Assembly (NCBI RefSeq): GCF_052115485.1
Contig: NZ_JBFRGU010000002.1
Coordinates: forward strand, 372,001 to 436,000
Direction of reading: 5' to 3'
Source of the DNA: Microvirga sp052115485
GTDB lineage: Bacteria > Pseudomonadota > Alphaproteobacteria > Rhizobiales > Beijerinckiaceae
DNA length: 64,000 nucleotides
Position numbers and translations under genes: made by a program. The notes beneath the pieces are model-generated. The model had not been told where the DNA came from, did no database searches, and saw only the letters and a program-made list of their open reading frames with translations. Positions 33,339 through 42,212 of the stretch are shown here, in pieces. Every line of letters starts with the position of its first letter. The stretch's first letter is position 1.

Positions 33339-34325
33339 TCAGAAATGAGAAAAGGAACCGGCTTCGTAGCGCCTTTCGTGCCCGCCTGCACGAAAAAGCG
33401 GCAACCCGTCCCCGGAAACCACGTGACCGATTGCAGTCAGGGCGATCCCGACCCGCGCCGCTTGAGCCACGAAGTTCTCGTAATTTTCCGGCGGCACGGT
33501 GCAGAGAATTTCATAATCGTCGCCGCCCGTGACAACCCGGTCGGTCAGGCGTGGCTCCACGGCGACGGCATGCGCCGCAGCAGGCGACAAAGGTACGTTG
33601 GCGGTCTCGACGACGCCAGTTACGCCGCTGACCCGCAGCATCTTCGCAAGATCGCCGGCAAGCCCATCGGAGACGTCCATGGCCGCGTTGGCGTGATCGC
33701 GAAGTGCAGCGGCCAGGGCGAAGCGCGGTTGCGGGTGCCGGTTGCGGTCGATGAGGAAAGAGCGCTCTTCCGGCGAGAGTTCAGCGCCCCAAGCCGGTGA
33801 GAACCGCAAATCGAGCCCGAGCGCGCCATCGCCGATGGTGCCGGTGACGCAGATGAGATCGCCTGCCTGCGCGTTCGTGCGACGCACCATGCGTCCGCTC
33901 GGTACATCGCCCAAGGCGGTCACGGTGAGGGTCAACGGCCCCCTCGCCTTCACCGTATCGCCGCCGAGTAGCGGACATCCGAAATCGCGGGCTGCCGTCT
34001 GCAAGCCTTTGGCGAAAGCCGCGAGCCATTCCTCGGTCCAGTTTTCGGGCAAGGCCAAACTCAGCAGAAACCCACGCGGTTCAGCACCCTTGGCGGCAAG
34101 ATCCGACACATTCACGCCAAGCGCTTTTCGCGCAACAGAGCCAGGGGGATCGTCAGGCAGGAAATGCCCGCCCTCGACCAGCGCATCCGTCGTCAGAACG
34201 AGATCGTATCCTAGGCGCGGCGTGTAGGAGGCCGCATCGTCCTTGAGAGCGAGCGCACCCTCGCCCGCCATAGGCGCGAAGTAACGGGCGATGAGATCGT
34301 CTTCGGAGGAACGGTGAGGACTCAT
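33339..34325 (-). CDS. thiL: Thiamine-monophosphate kinase
   Basis: ATP-dependent phosphorylation of thiamine monophosphate to the active diphosphate. 328 residues, PurM-like fold: EDDLIARYFAP, ALKDDAA, LVLTTDALVEGGHF, LLGGDTV, AMDVSDGLAGDLAKM and VVTGGDDYEILCTV all match ThiL metal and ATP sites. Separated from nusB by a repeat element. Confidence 0.95.
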   Translation of the reverse strand: MSPHRSSEDDLIARYFAPMAGEGALALKDDAASYTPRLGYDLVLTTDALVEGGHFLPDDPPGSVARKALGVNVSDLAAKGAEPRGFLLSLALPENWTEEWLAAFAKGLQTAARDFGCPLLGGDTVKARGPLTLTVTALGDVPSGRMVRRTNAQAGDLICVTGTIGDGALGLDLRFSPAWGAELSPEERSFLIDRNRHPQPRFALAAALRDHANAAMDVSDGLAGDLAKMLRVSGVTGVVETANVPLSPAAAHAVAVEPRLTDRVVTGGDDYEILCTVPPENYENFVAQAARVGIALTAIGHVVSGDGLPLFRAGGHERRYEAGSFSHF

Positions 34326-34368
34326 CTCTCGATCTTATGCCCTGCTTTCTAAGCCGCCACGCACAATC

Positions 34369-34470
34369 CTCATCCTGAGGGACGGCAAAGCCGCGTCTCG
34401 AAGGAGGTTCCAGTGTCCTCTGAAGACGCCTCGCCCTTCGAGACGACCTTCGGTCTCCTCAGGGTGAGGC
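34369..34470. repeat. Copy 2 of the CCTCATCCTGAGG intergenic palindrome family
   Basis: Outer arms CCTCATCCTGAGG (34369-34381) and CCTCAGGGTGAGG (34458-34470) are inverted with one mismatch. Inner arms GTCTCGAAGG (34396-34405) and CCTTCGAGAC (34436-34445) are a perfect inverted pair. The transcript can fold into a long hairpin between nusB and thiL. Confidence 0.85.
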
Positions 34471-34516
34471 TGCGGGACGACCCGATGCCCTTGGCGGGCT
34501 GCAAAGGTCGGACAGC

Positions 34517-34999
34517 CTACCGTTTGGCCTGCCCCCCGGCCTTCTTCTCCAACTCGCCCGGACGGACTTCGCGCGCGACAGCGTCGAGCACCGCGTTCAC
34601 GAGCCCCGGCTCGTCGTCTCCATAAAAGCCGTGCGTGACATCCACATATTCGGTGATGACGACGCGGGCGGGTACATCCTTGCGGAACATCAGTTCGTAA
34701 CCACCGGCGCGTAAGATAGCGCGGATGACGGCCTCGATCCGCGCCAGCGGCCAACCGGCGGCGAGTGCCTTGTCCACGCTCACATCGATGGCGCGCTGGT
34801 TGTTCACCACGCCCGAAAGGATATCGCGAAAGAAAGCCTTGTCGGAGGGCTGGAACTCGATTCCTTCGACCTCGCGTCCGAGCCAGAAGGCTTCGAACTC
34901 GGCCAGAGCATCGATTACGTTCTTGCCGGAGACATCCATCTGATAGAGGGCCTGGACGGCGGCGAGACGAGACGCTGCGCGCTCTGCAGGTTTTGCCAT
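34517..34999 (-). CDS. nusB: Transcription antitermination factor NusB
   Basis: All-helical RNA-binding factor for rRNA antitermination. 160 residues from the ATG at 34999. Motifs: ASRLAAVQALYQMDVSG, LARIEAVIRAILRAGGYELMFR, VVITEYVDVTHGFYGDDEPGLVNAVLDAVA. It lies 4 bp after ribH as usual. Confidence 0.95.
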   Translation of the reverse strand: MAKPAERAASRLAAVQALYQMDVSGKNVIDALAEFEAFWLGREVEGIEFQPSDKAFFRDILSGVVNNQRAIDVSVDKALAAGWPLARIEAVIRAILRAGGYELMFRKDVPARVVITEYVDVTHGFYGDDEPGLVNAVLDAVAREVRPGELEKKAGGQAKR

Positions 35000-35003
35000 G
35001 GCT

Positions 35004-35492
35004 TCAGGCTCCCAGAAGACGCTGCTTGATCCGAAGGACAGCCAACGCCGCCTCGACCGCGCCACCGCCCTTGTTCATTTCGTTGACGCGGGCCCGCGCC
35101 CACGCCTGCTCGTCATTCTCTACTGTCAGGATGCCGTTGGCGAGAGGAAGGCTCAACGACAGGGAGAGATCCATCAGCGCACGGGCACTCTCGCCCGCTA
35201 CGATGTCGTAATGCCCCGTCTCGCCACGGATGACGCAACCGAGCGCCACCACAGCGTCGTAGGGCTTGCCGGCCTCTTCCGCCGCTTCAAGCGCAATCAC
35301 CGCCGTCGTCGGGATTTCGAGGGCGCCGTCCACGGTCAGCACATCGGCCGTCGCCTGCGCCGCCTCGACTGCCGCTTTCGCGCCGCGCAGCAATTCATCG
35401 GCAATGTCGTCGTAGAACCGCGCCTCGACGATGAGGACGCGAGCGCCGGGAACGGGGGGGCGGGCAGTTGGCTTTGCGTGCGTGGCAACCAT
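35004..35492 (-). CDS. ribH: 6,7-dimethyl-8-ribityllumazine synthase
   Basis: Penultimate step of riboflavin synthesis. 162 residues from the ATG at 35492. Motifs: ARVLIVEARFYDDIADELLRGA, VDGALEIPTTA, VVALGCVIRGETGHYDIVAGES, NGILTVENDEQAWARA. Directly upstream of nusB; separated from ribE by a long inverted repeat. Confidence 0.96.
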   Translation of the reverse strand: MVATHAKPTARPPVPGARVLIVEARFYDDIADELLRGAKAAVEAAQATADVLTVDGALEIPTTAVIALEAAEEAGKPYDAVVALGCVIRGETGHYDIVAGESARALMDLSLSLSLPLANGILTVENDEQAWARARVNEMNKGGGAVEAALAVLRIKQRLLGA

Positions 35493-35624
35493 GGACAAAC
35501 CGATTGTGGCAGACGGATCCACAAAGGATCGCGCGCTGCGCGTGTCAAAGAACGTGTTGCGGCTGACCTAACCCGCCACGAGCGTCACCGCAAGCGAGGC
35601 GATGCGATGGGGCGTTCTGTCATC

Positions 35625-35769
35625 ACCGTCATTCCGGGGCGTGCTTCAGCACGAACCCGGAACCCATACCCGCCAACGTTGCAGAAAGAAGCGTCACCGA
35701 CCCCGGTCTATTCTTCCTGGATAGCGGCTATGGGTTCCGGGTTCCGCTATGCGGCCCCGGAATGACGGT
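35625..35769. repeat. Nested inverted repeat with CGTCATTCCGGGG ends
   Basis: Outer arms ACCGTCATTCCGGGGC (35625-35640) and its exact reverse complement (35754-35769), 16 bp. Inner arms GAACCCGGAACCCATA (35653-35668) and its exact reverse complement (35729-35744), also 16 bp. A 60-nt centre separates them. This is a dispersed intergenic element, placed between ribE and ribH. Confidence 0.9.
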
Positions 35770-35781
35770 GGTCGGCCTCTC

Positions 35782-36414
35782 TCAGCCGCCTGCCCTGGCG
35801 TCCACAAGGCGCGCGGCGTAGCGGGCCATCGTGTCCACCTCGATGTTGAGCGTATCGCCGACCTGCCGCTCGCCCCAGGTGGTGACGCTGAGGGTGTGTG
35901 GGATGATGAGCACCGAGAACACATCGCCCTTGACGGTGTTCACCGTGAGCGAAGTGCCATCCAGTGTGATCGAGCCCTTTTCGGCGATGAAGGGAGCCAG
36001 TTCCTTGGGCACCTGGATCTCGAAACGGGCGGTCGGTCCCCACGGATTATCGCCCGCGGTCATCGCCTCGCGACTGATAATGATTGCAAGCCCGTCCACA
36101 TGGCCCGTGACGATATGGCCGCCGAGTTCATCGCCGATCTTGAGTGCCCGTTCCAGATTGACCCGCGTTCCGACCTTCCAGGCTGGAACGTTGGTACGCT
36201 CGAGCGTCTCGAAAGCCGCATCCACCTCGAACCAGCAGCCGTTGCCGCGCGGCCCCACATCGACCACCGTCAGGCACGGGCCGCCGCAGGCGATCGACGC
36301 GCCAAGCGCGATCGAAGATGGATCATAGACCGACTCGATGCGGATGCGCCGCAGCTTGTCCGCATCCGAAATCGAAGCAATGCGGCCCACATCCGTCACG
36401 ATGCCTGTGAACAT
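35782..36414 (-). CDS. ribE: Riboflavin synthase alpha chain
   Basis: Converts two lumazines to riboflavin plus a pyrimidine. 210 residues, two tandem lumazine-binding repeats, starting MFTGIVTDVGRI, with SIACGGPCLTV in the first and GSITLDGTSLTVN in the second, plus GGHIVTGHVDG. The ATG at 36414 shares one base with the ribD stop (TGATG). The open frame runs far upstream over ribD but only this part is protein-like. Confidence 0.96.
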   Translation of the reverse strand: MFTGIVTDVGRIASISDADKLRRIRIESVYDPSSIALGASIACGGPCLTVVDVGPRGNGCWFEVDAAFETLERTNVPAWKVGTRVNLERALKIGDELGGHIVTGHVDGLAIIISREAMTAGDNPWGPTARFEIQVPKELAPFIAEKGSITLDGTSLTVNTVKGDVFSVLIIPHTLSVTTWGERQVGDTLNIEVDTMARYAARLVDARAGG

Positions 36415-37523
36415 CAAACTTTCTCCCAAAACATCAGAAGATCGGGGCCGAGCATCTCGTCTCCGATCAAACGCAACTCGTCCATCTTGTCCTGAAGCGC
36501 CGGGCCAAGGGCGGTCACATCGCCCTGCCCCCGCACTGAGCGGCCCGTGAAAAGCACGAGTTCGTCGATCAGGTCGGCACGAGCCAGCGCGTCCGCAAGG
36601 CCCGGCCCGCCCTCGCTGAAAACGCGAGTCAGACCGCGCGTGCCGAGCAGTTGCATGGCCTGGGCCAGATCTACATGGCCATGAGAGTCCGTCTCGACCC
36701 GCAAAACCTCGACGCCGGATTCGACGAGACGTTTCTCGGCCTCGACCGAAGCTCCGATTGTGGTGACGATCCAGGTCGGGATTTCCCGCGCGCCGGCAAC
36801 AAGCATCGCGCCCACGGGCATGCGCAAGTGGCTGTCGATGACGACGCGGATGGGGGATCGGTCTTCGAGCCCCGGCAGGCGCACATTCAACAGCGGATCG
36901 TCTGCGAGAACCGTGCCGGCGCCGACCATGATCGCATCCGCATGGGCGCGCATCATATGCACGCGGGCGTTGGACAATTCGCCCGTGATCATCAGACGCT
37001 CGCCGGAACGCGACCCGGCGAAACCTTCCGTCGTGCGGGCGAGCTTCACGGTGATCGCCGGTCGTCCTTTGGTGACGCGGGTGATATGCCCGCGATGATC
37101 GCGGCGCGCCTGTTCGGCGAGGCATCCGACATCGACTGCGATGCCCGCCTGACGCAGCAGCGCATGACCCTCGCCCGCAACCCTGTCGTCCGGGTCTTCG
37201 ATGGCCGAGACGACCCGCGCGACGCCGGAGGCGATGACCGCGTCTACGCAAGGGGGAGATTTACCGTGATGGGAACAGGGTTCGAGGGTCACATAAAGAG
37301 TCGCGCCCTTGGCAGCCTCTCCGGCAAGCCCGAGCGCCACGCGCTCCGCATGGGGTCGCCCTCCAGCTTCCGTGACGCCCTGTGCGACGATCAGCGGATT
37401 ACCGCCCTCATCCCGAACGACGACCGCGCCGACCGATGGATTGGGCCATGTCGAACCGAGGTTGCGCACGCCCACGGCCAAGGCCAGACGCATGAAGCGT
37501 TCGTCCGTCGCGCTCGCACTCAT
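36414..37523 (-). CDS. ribD: Bifunctional riboflavin deaminase-reductase RibD
   Basis: Early riboflavin steps. 369 residues. The deaminase domain has the zinc site HAERVALG and PCSHHGKSPPCVDA; the reductase domain begins about 150 (RPAITVKLARTTEGFAG, RAHADAIMVGAGTVLADDPLLNVR, FSEGGPGLADALARADLIDEL). Overlaps ribE by one base and follows nrdR by 31 bp. Confidence 0.96.
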   Translation of the reverse strand: MSASATDERFMRLALAVGVRNLGSTWPNPSVGAVVVRDEGGNPLIVAQGVTEAGGRPHAERVALGLAGEAAKGATLYVTLEPCSHHGKSPPCVDAVIASGVARVVSAIEDPDDRVAGEGHALLRQAGIAVDVGCLAEQARRDHRGHITRVTKGRPAITVKLARTTEGFAGSRSGERLMITGELSNARVHMMRAHADAIMVGAGTVLADDPLLNVRLPGLEDRSPIRVVIDSHLRMPVGAMLVAGAREIPTWIVTTIGASVEAEKRLVESGVEVLRVETDSHGHVDLAQAMQLLGTRGLTRVFSEGGPGLADALARADLIDELVLFTGRSVRGQGDVTALGPALQDKMDELRLIGDEMLGPDLLMFWEKV

Positions 37524-37554
37524 CGGCTGTGCTTCTCAGATGAAGGCCGGGGCG

Positions 37555-38052
37555 TCATTCGCCGGCGCGGGAGGATGGCGGTTCATCGGGCTCCATGCTC
37601 TCATCCTCAGCCAACTTGCCAAGAATCTCCTCGAAGTCCTTGGCTTCACGGAAATCTTTGTAAACCGAGGCAAAGCGCACATACGCGATGTCATCGAGAC
37701 CTTTGAGGCCTTCCATGATCAATTCGCCCACGGTTTCACTCGGAACTTCCGCCTCGCCCTGGCTTTCCAGTTGCCGCACGATACCGTTGATCATGCGCTC
37801 GACGCGCTCGGGATCGACCGGGCGCTTGCGTAGAGCGACCTCCACGGAGCGTTCGAGCTTGTCCCGGTCGAACGGGACGCGGCGGCCTGACTTCTTGAGC
37901 ACAAAAAGCTCGCGCAATTGCACGCGCTCGAAGGTGGTGAAGCGTCCGCCGCAATCCGGGCAGATGCGCCGCCGACGGATGGCAGACGCATCATCCGTCG
38001 GACGGGAATCCTTCACTTGCGTATCGAGGCTACCGCAATAAGGACAACGCAT
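37555..38052 (-). CDS. nrdR: Transcriptional repressor NrdR
   Basis: Represses ribonucleotide reductase genes in response to ATP/dATP. 165 residues. Zinc ribbon Cys3, Cys6, Cys31, Cys34 (MRCPYC...CPDC), then the ATP-cone (RVPFDRDKLERSVEVALRKRPV, FASVYKDFREAKDFEEIL). Between glyA and ribD, the common alphaproteobacterial order. Confidence 0.97.
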   Translation of the reverse strand: MRCPYCGSLDTQVKDSRPTDDASAIRRRRICPDCGGRFTTFERVQLRELFVLKKSGRRVPFDRDKLERSVEVALRKRPVDPERVERMINGIVRQLESQGEAEVPSETVGELIMEGLKGLDDIAYVRFASVYKDFREAKDFEEILGKLAEDESMEPDEPPSSRAGE

Positions 38053-38067
38053 CTCTTAAGCCGAACC

Positions 38068-39372
38068 TCAGGCGTAGATCGGAAAACGCTTGGTCAGCTC
38101 GTGAACCCGCGTCTTCACGGATTCCTCGACCTGCCCGTTGTTCTCGTCGCCGTTGCGGGCGAGACCGTCGAGGGTCTCGACGATCAACTCGCCCACTTTA
38201 CGGAATTCCGCGACGCCGAAGCCGCGTGAGGTGGCGGCCGGAGTGCCGAGACGGACGCCCGAGGTCACCATCGGCTTTTCGGGATCGAACGGCACGCCGT
38301 TCTTGTTGCAGGTGATGTGAGCGCGGCCGAGCGCATGTTCGGCGGCTTTGCCGGTCAACTTCTTCGGGCGAAGATCGACCAGCATGAGGTGGTTGTCCGT
38401 GCCGCCAGCGACGATGGCATAGCCGTTCGAGACCATGGTGTCGGCGAGCGCCTTGGCGTTCTCGACAACCTGACGGGCATAGACCTTGAAATCGGGACGC
38501 AGCGCCTCGCCAAAGGCCACCGCCTTCGCCGCGATCACGTGCATGAGCGGTCCGCCCTGGAGACCTGGGAAGATCGCGGAATTGACCTTCTTGGCGATGT
38601 CCTCGTCATTGGTGAGGATCATGCCGCCGCGCGGGCCGCGCAGGGTCTTGTGGGTGGTGGTGGTGACCACATGGGCGTGCGGGAACGGCGACGGATGCGC
38701 GCCACCGGCCACGAGACCGGCGAAATGGGCGATGTCGACCATGAAGAACGCGCCCACCTCGTCCGCGATCTCGCGGAAACGGGCGAAATCCCAGAAGCGC
38801 GAATAGGCCGAGCCGCCGGCCACGATCACCTTCGGCTTGTGCTCGCGGGCAAGCTTGGCGACCTCGTCCATGTCGATGATCTGGTCGCTCTCGCGGACCT
38901 TGTAGCTCACCACGTTGAACCACTTGCCGGACATGTTGACCGGCGAGCCGTGCGTGAGGTGCCCGCCGCACGCGAGATCGAGGCCCATGAAGGTGTCGCC
39001 CGGTTTCATCAGCGCCATGAACACGGCCTGATTGGCCTGGCTGCCGGAATTCGGCTGCACGTTGGCGAACTTGCAATCAAACAGGCGCTTGGCGCGGTCG
39101 ATGGCAAGCTCTTCCGCGATATCGACGAACTGGCAGCCGCCATAGTAGCGGCGGCCCGGATAGCCCTCCGCATACTTGTTGGTCATGATCGAACCCTGCG
39201 CTTCCAGGACCGCGCGGGAGACGATGTTCTCCGAGGCGATCAGCTCGATCTCATCGCGCTGACGGCCCAGCTCCAACTGAATCGCACGGGCGATTTCGGG
39301 ATCGCTGTCGGCAAGGCTTGCCGAGAAAAAGCTATTGGACAGATGACCTTGGGCCGCTTCGCTCATGCTCAT
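38068..39372 (-). CDS. glyA: Serine hydroxymethyltransferase
   Basis: Interconverts serine and glycine with transfer of a one-carbon unit to tetrahydrofolate. 434 residues. PLP lysine Lys242 in VVTTTTHKTLRGPRGG; other motifs ELIASENIVSRAVLEAQGS, YPGRRYYGGCQFVD, NVQPNSGSQANQAV. It is first in the glyA-nrdR-ribD run. Confidence 0.98.
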   Translation of the reverse strand: MSMSEAAQGHLSNSFFSASLADSDPEIARAIQLELGRQRDEIELIASENIVSRAVLEAQGSIMTNKYAEGYPGRRYYGGCQFVDIAEELAIDRAKRLFDCKFANVQPNSGSQANQAVFMALMKPGDTFMGLDLACGGHLTHGSPVNMSGKWFNVVSYKVRESDQIIDMDEVAKLAREHKPKVIVAGGSAYSRFWDFARFREIADEVGAFFMVDIAHFAGLVAGGAHPSPFPHAHVVTTTTHKTLRGPRGGMILTNDEDIAKKVNSAIFPGLQGGPLMHVIAAKAVAFGEALRPDFKVYARQVVENAKALADTMVSNGYAIVAGGTDNHLMLVDLRPKKLTGKAAEHALGRAHITCNKNGVPFDPEKPMVTSGVRLGTPAATSRGFGVAEFRKVGELIVETLDGLARNGDENNGQVEESVKTRVHELTKRFPIYA

Positions 39373-39535
39373 ATTGAACCTTTTGCCGCCTATGCGGAGA
39401 GTAATGCCTCGACTGCGTTCAGGCCTTTATCACGCCAGCCGGAAGAGAGCCAACCCGCCCATTGCCGCGAGGAGCCAGGGACAGGGGACAACCATCAAAA
39501 GCGGAATTGAATATCGTTTCATAACAATATAATCC

Positions 39536-41302
39536 GTGACCAACACTTACAACGCAGAGTCACAAATGGCGACCGAGACCACAACCCCGACCAATGGCGA
39601 TGACATTCTTATCGTTCGTGACAGCCAGGTGACTGGCGGAACCTTCGACGGGCTGCTCGGCAACGATATCTTGCAGCTCAGCGGTGACACAACAGGACCT
39701 TGGGCGCTGACGTTCGACTTCACGAAGGCCGCACGCCTCGCAAACTTTGAAACCATTCGCGGCTCCGCCACCACGGACTACATCAGGCTCACACAATCCC
39801 AGTTGGCGGGAATCTCGACTTTCGACAGCGGCAGTACAAGGTACATCGACTACGTTGAGTTCGAAGGGTCCTTCGATCTCAGCAACAAAACCATTGTCGG
39901 ACAGGTGAAGTTCAAACCGCTGACAAGCGGCGCCACGATCACCGTGAACAGCAAGGACATCGCCCTGGCCATCTCGGCGACGTACAAAGGCGTAACCCTC
40001 ATCACGAAGGGCTTCACGCTTTCTGCTAGCGAGATCAGTGCGATCCATAGCGGGGGCGTCGACGTTATCAAGAACGAAGCGGGGACTGTTATTTCCACCG
40101 ACTACGCGCCGACGGTCACAGGAAAGTTCGGCCCAATTTCGGTCAACTCCGGCGCGAAGATGCACCTCGATGGGGATCAGAGCACGATCCTGTCTGAAGA
40201 TCGCGGAGTCAGATCTATGAAGATCTGGCTGTCCAACTGGTTTCACAAGAATGACAAGCTCGACATCGATACAAACGGCTCAGTCGCGCTGACACCGACA
40301 ACCTGGGACGAACGCGTTTTCGTCAGCGGCGTCGAAATCGGTACGCTCTCCAGAGTTGATTGGGCCAACCAGTTGAATTTCACTTTCAACAATGAGGCAA
40401 CACCGGCTCTCGTTCAGGAGCTAATTCGCTCCGTCACGCATGAGTACAATGGCGCCTACCTTCCTTACGGAAGCAACGATGTCGACGTCACAATAACCGA
40501 CACCGCCTGGCACAGCGTCGAGAAGACCTGGACTCTCGTTTATAAGAACGACGCGCCCATCGACATCATTTTGAGCAACCAGCAGGTGTCGGAAGCCGCC
40601 GCAAGCGGCTCGTCGGTCGGCACGCTGACAGGCATCGACGGCAATGAGGACGATCGAGTGACCCTTTCCTTGATCGACGATGCAGGCGGCAAGTTCAGAC
40701 TGCTCGGCAACGACCTCGTCGTATCCTCCAAGATCAACTACACCAAGGCCCAATCCCACAACATCACCGTGCGAGCGACCGACCGTGGAGGACTGACCCT
40801 CGACAAGACTTTCAAAATTTCCGTGATAGATGCCATCGACTATGGCGGCGCTCTCCTCGACCCCTCCACTACCTTGATCGGGACTTCGGGCAAGGACCGG
40901 CTGACCGGGACCGACAAGGATGAAATCCTCTTCGGCAAGCTCGGAAACGACACCCTCATCGGCGGCACAGGTAAGGACATCTTCGTGTTCGACACCAAGC
41001 CCGGCAAGAAGAACGTGGACAAGATTGTCGATTTCACGCCTGCCGATGACTCGATCTATCTCGCAAAGTCGATCTTCAAGGAGCTCGGCAAGAAGGGCTC
41101 CATGAGCAAGCCGGTGCAGTTGTCCAAGGCGGCGTTCTGGACGGGCACGAAGGCGCAGGATGCGAGCGACCGCATCATCTACGACAAGAAGACCGGCGCG
41201 CTCTATTACGACGCCGACGGAACCGGCGCGATCGCGCAGGTGAAAATTGCGACCCTGTCGAAGAAGCTGAAGATCATGCACAAGGACTTCTTCATCATCT
41301 GA
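39536..41302 (+). CDS. Secreted RTX-type calcium-binding protein with a cadherin-like domain
   Basis: 588 residues without a Sec signal peptide. N-terminal beta-rich part with a single RTX-like turn (TNGDDILIVRDS, LLGNDILQLSGD). A cadherin-like repeat at about 340-440 (NDAPIDIILSNQQVSEAAASGSSVGTL). RTX nonapeptide repeats at about 447-480 (GTSGKDRLTGTDKDEILFGKLGNDTLIGGTGKD), then a C-terminus of the type I secretion kind with hydrophobic end KDFFII. Probably exported by an ABC type I system, none of which is nearby. GTG 39536 or ATG 39566 may be the start; neither has a good ribosome site. Confidence 0.82.
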   Translation: MTNTYNAESQMATETTTPTNGDDILIVRDSQVTGGTFDGLLGNDILQLSGDTTGPWALTFDFTKAARLANFETIRGSATTDYIRLTQSQLAGISTFDSGSTRYIDYVEFEGSFDLSNKTIVGQVKFKPLTSGATITVNSKDIALAISATYKGVTLITKGFTLSASEISAIHSGGVDVIKNEAGTVISTDYAPTVTGKFGPISVNSGAKMHLDGDQSTILSEDRGVRSMKIWLSNWFHKNDKLDIDTNGSVALTPTTWDERVFVSGVEIGTLSRVDWANQLNFTFNNEATPALVQELIRSVTHEYNGAYLPYGSNDVDVTITDTAWHSVEKTWTLVYKNDAPIDIILSNQQVSEAAASGSSVGTLTGIDGNEDDRVTLSLIDDAGGKFRLLGNDLVVSSKINYTKAQSHNITVRATDRGGLTLDKTFKISVIDAIDYGGALLDPSTTLIGTSGKDRLTGTDKDEILFGKLGNDTLIGGTGKDIFVFDTKPGKKNVDKIVDFTPADDSIYLAKSIFKELGKKGSMSKPVQLSKAAFWTGTKAQDASDRIIYDKKTGALYYDADGTGAIAQVKIATLSKKLKIMHKDFFII

Positions 41303-41347
41303 CGAGGAAGATTCTTCAATGAGGGCGGTGCTTGCCACCCTCTCCTC

Positions 41348-41719
41348 TCACGGCCGCACTGAGACCACGATCCGGCGGGAGAGCGGTGTCGCGTCGGTGG
41401 ACGCATTGACGATGAAAGTGCCCGTGCACACGCCTGTCGTGGCATAGATCGGCGCTTGATTCAGGTCCGATCCGTGCATGTAGTTGATGGTGTAGTAGAA
41501 CTCGCCGCCGTCGTAGCTCGTGGCCTTCGCAACGAACTTATAGCCGACCTGCGTGGGGCTGATCCGAACCACGGATGCCGGTGGCCCAAGGGCGGCGATC
41601 CGCTCCGAAATCGGCTTTCCGATGGTTTCGGAACAGGCCATCGCGACGCTCACCGAAGGCTGCGGCGCGCAGGCGCCCAGAATTGCAACGGCGCTGAAAA
41701 GGCAAGATATAAATTTCAC
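41348..41719 (-). CDS. Lipoprotein of unknown function
   Basis: 123 residues. Lipobox ILGACA puts a lipidated cysteine at about residue 17. The mature part reads VAMACSETIGKPISERIAALGPPASVVRISPTQVGYKF in part, a pattern seen in small outer membrane assembly lipoprotein-like proteins, and has further single cysteines (VCTGTF). No family can be named. Convergent with the RTX gene, 45 bp apart. Confidence 0.7.
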   Translation of the reverse strand: MKFISCLFSAVAILGACAPQPSVSVAMACSETIGKPISERIAALGPPASVVRISPTQVGYKFVAKATSYDGGEFYYTINYMHGSDLNQAPIYATTGVCTGTFIVNASTDATPLSRRIVVSVRP

Positions 41720-41812
41720 AAGAGCCTCCCCTTAGGGAAGGCTATCATTCTTACGCAGAGATTCGAAGGCTCGCGAGGAACTCCGAGGACTTCATTCCGG
41801 GTCGTCGCCTGC

Positions 41813-42025
41813 TCACGCCTTCTTGAGGAACGCCGTCTTCAGAACGAGATCCTTCACTTTCTCCGCCCGGCATTCGACTTCGTCCTCATTGTCCGTGAGG
41901 CGAATATTCTTGATGAGCGTGCCGCGTTTCAGGGTGACAGATGTCCCCTTCACTTTCAGATCCTTGATGAGGGTCACGGAATCGCCGTCGCTGAGGGGCG
42001 CGCCGTTGCTGTCTCTGACATTCAT
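41813..42025 (-). CDS. PhnA/YjdM C-terminal domain protein
   Basis: 70 residues matching the C-terminal PhnA domain: VRDSNGAPLSDGDSVTLIKDLKVKG, TLKRGTLIKNIRLTD, and CRAEKVKDLVLKTAFLKK. The N-terminal zinc ribbon of full-length YjdM proteins is absent, as in many stand-alone members. Despite the name, phosphonate use is not supported. The frame extends upstream over 81 codons without conservation. Confidence 0.85.
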   Translation of the reverse strand: MNVRDSNGAPLSDGDSVTLIKDLKVKGTSVTLKRGTLIKNIRLTDNEDEVECRAEKVKDLVLKTAFLKKA

Positions 42026-42212
42026 AACTGGGCTTTCCCATCGCGTTCTGAACAGGAGGCTCGAAAGGTCCATCGGCTTCGCGACCGGACCCGATTTGAT
42101 GGCAGGGCCTAACATGGCTGCGTAAGTCTCGCCAAGAGGGTCGAGGAGTGGCTGGATGTTTTCGCGCGTCGTGTGGCACGAGTTGATCGCAGCCTTGCAT
42201 CGCCAAGCAGCA

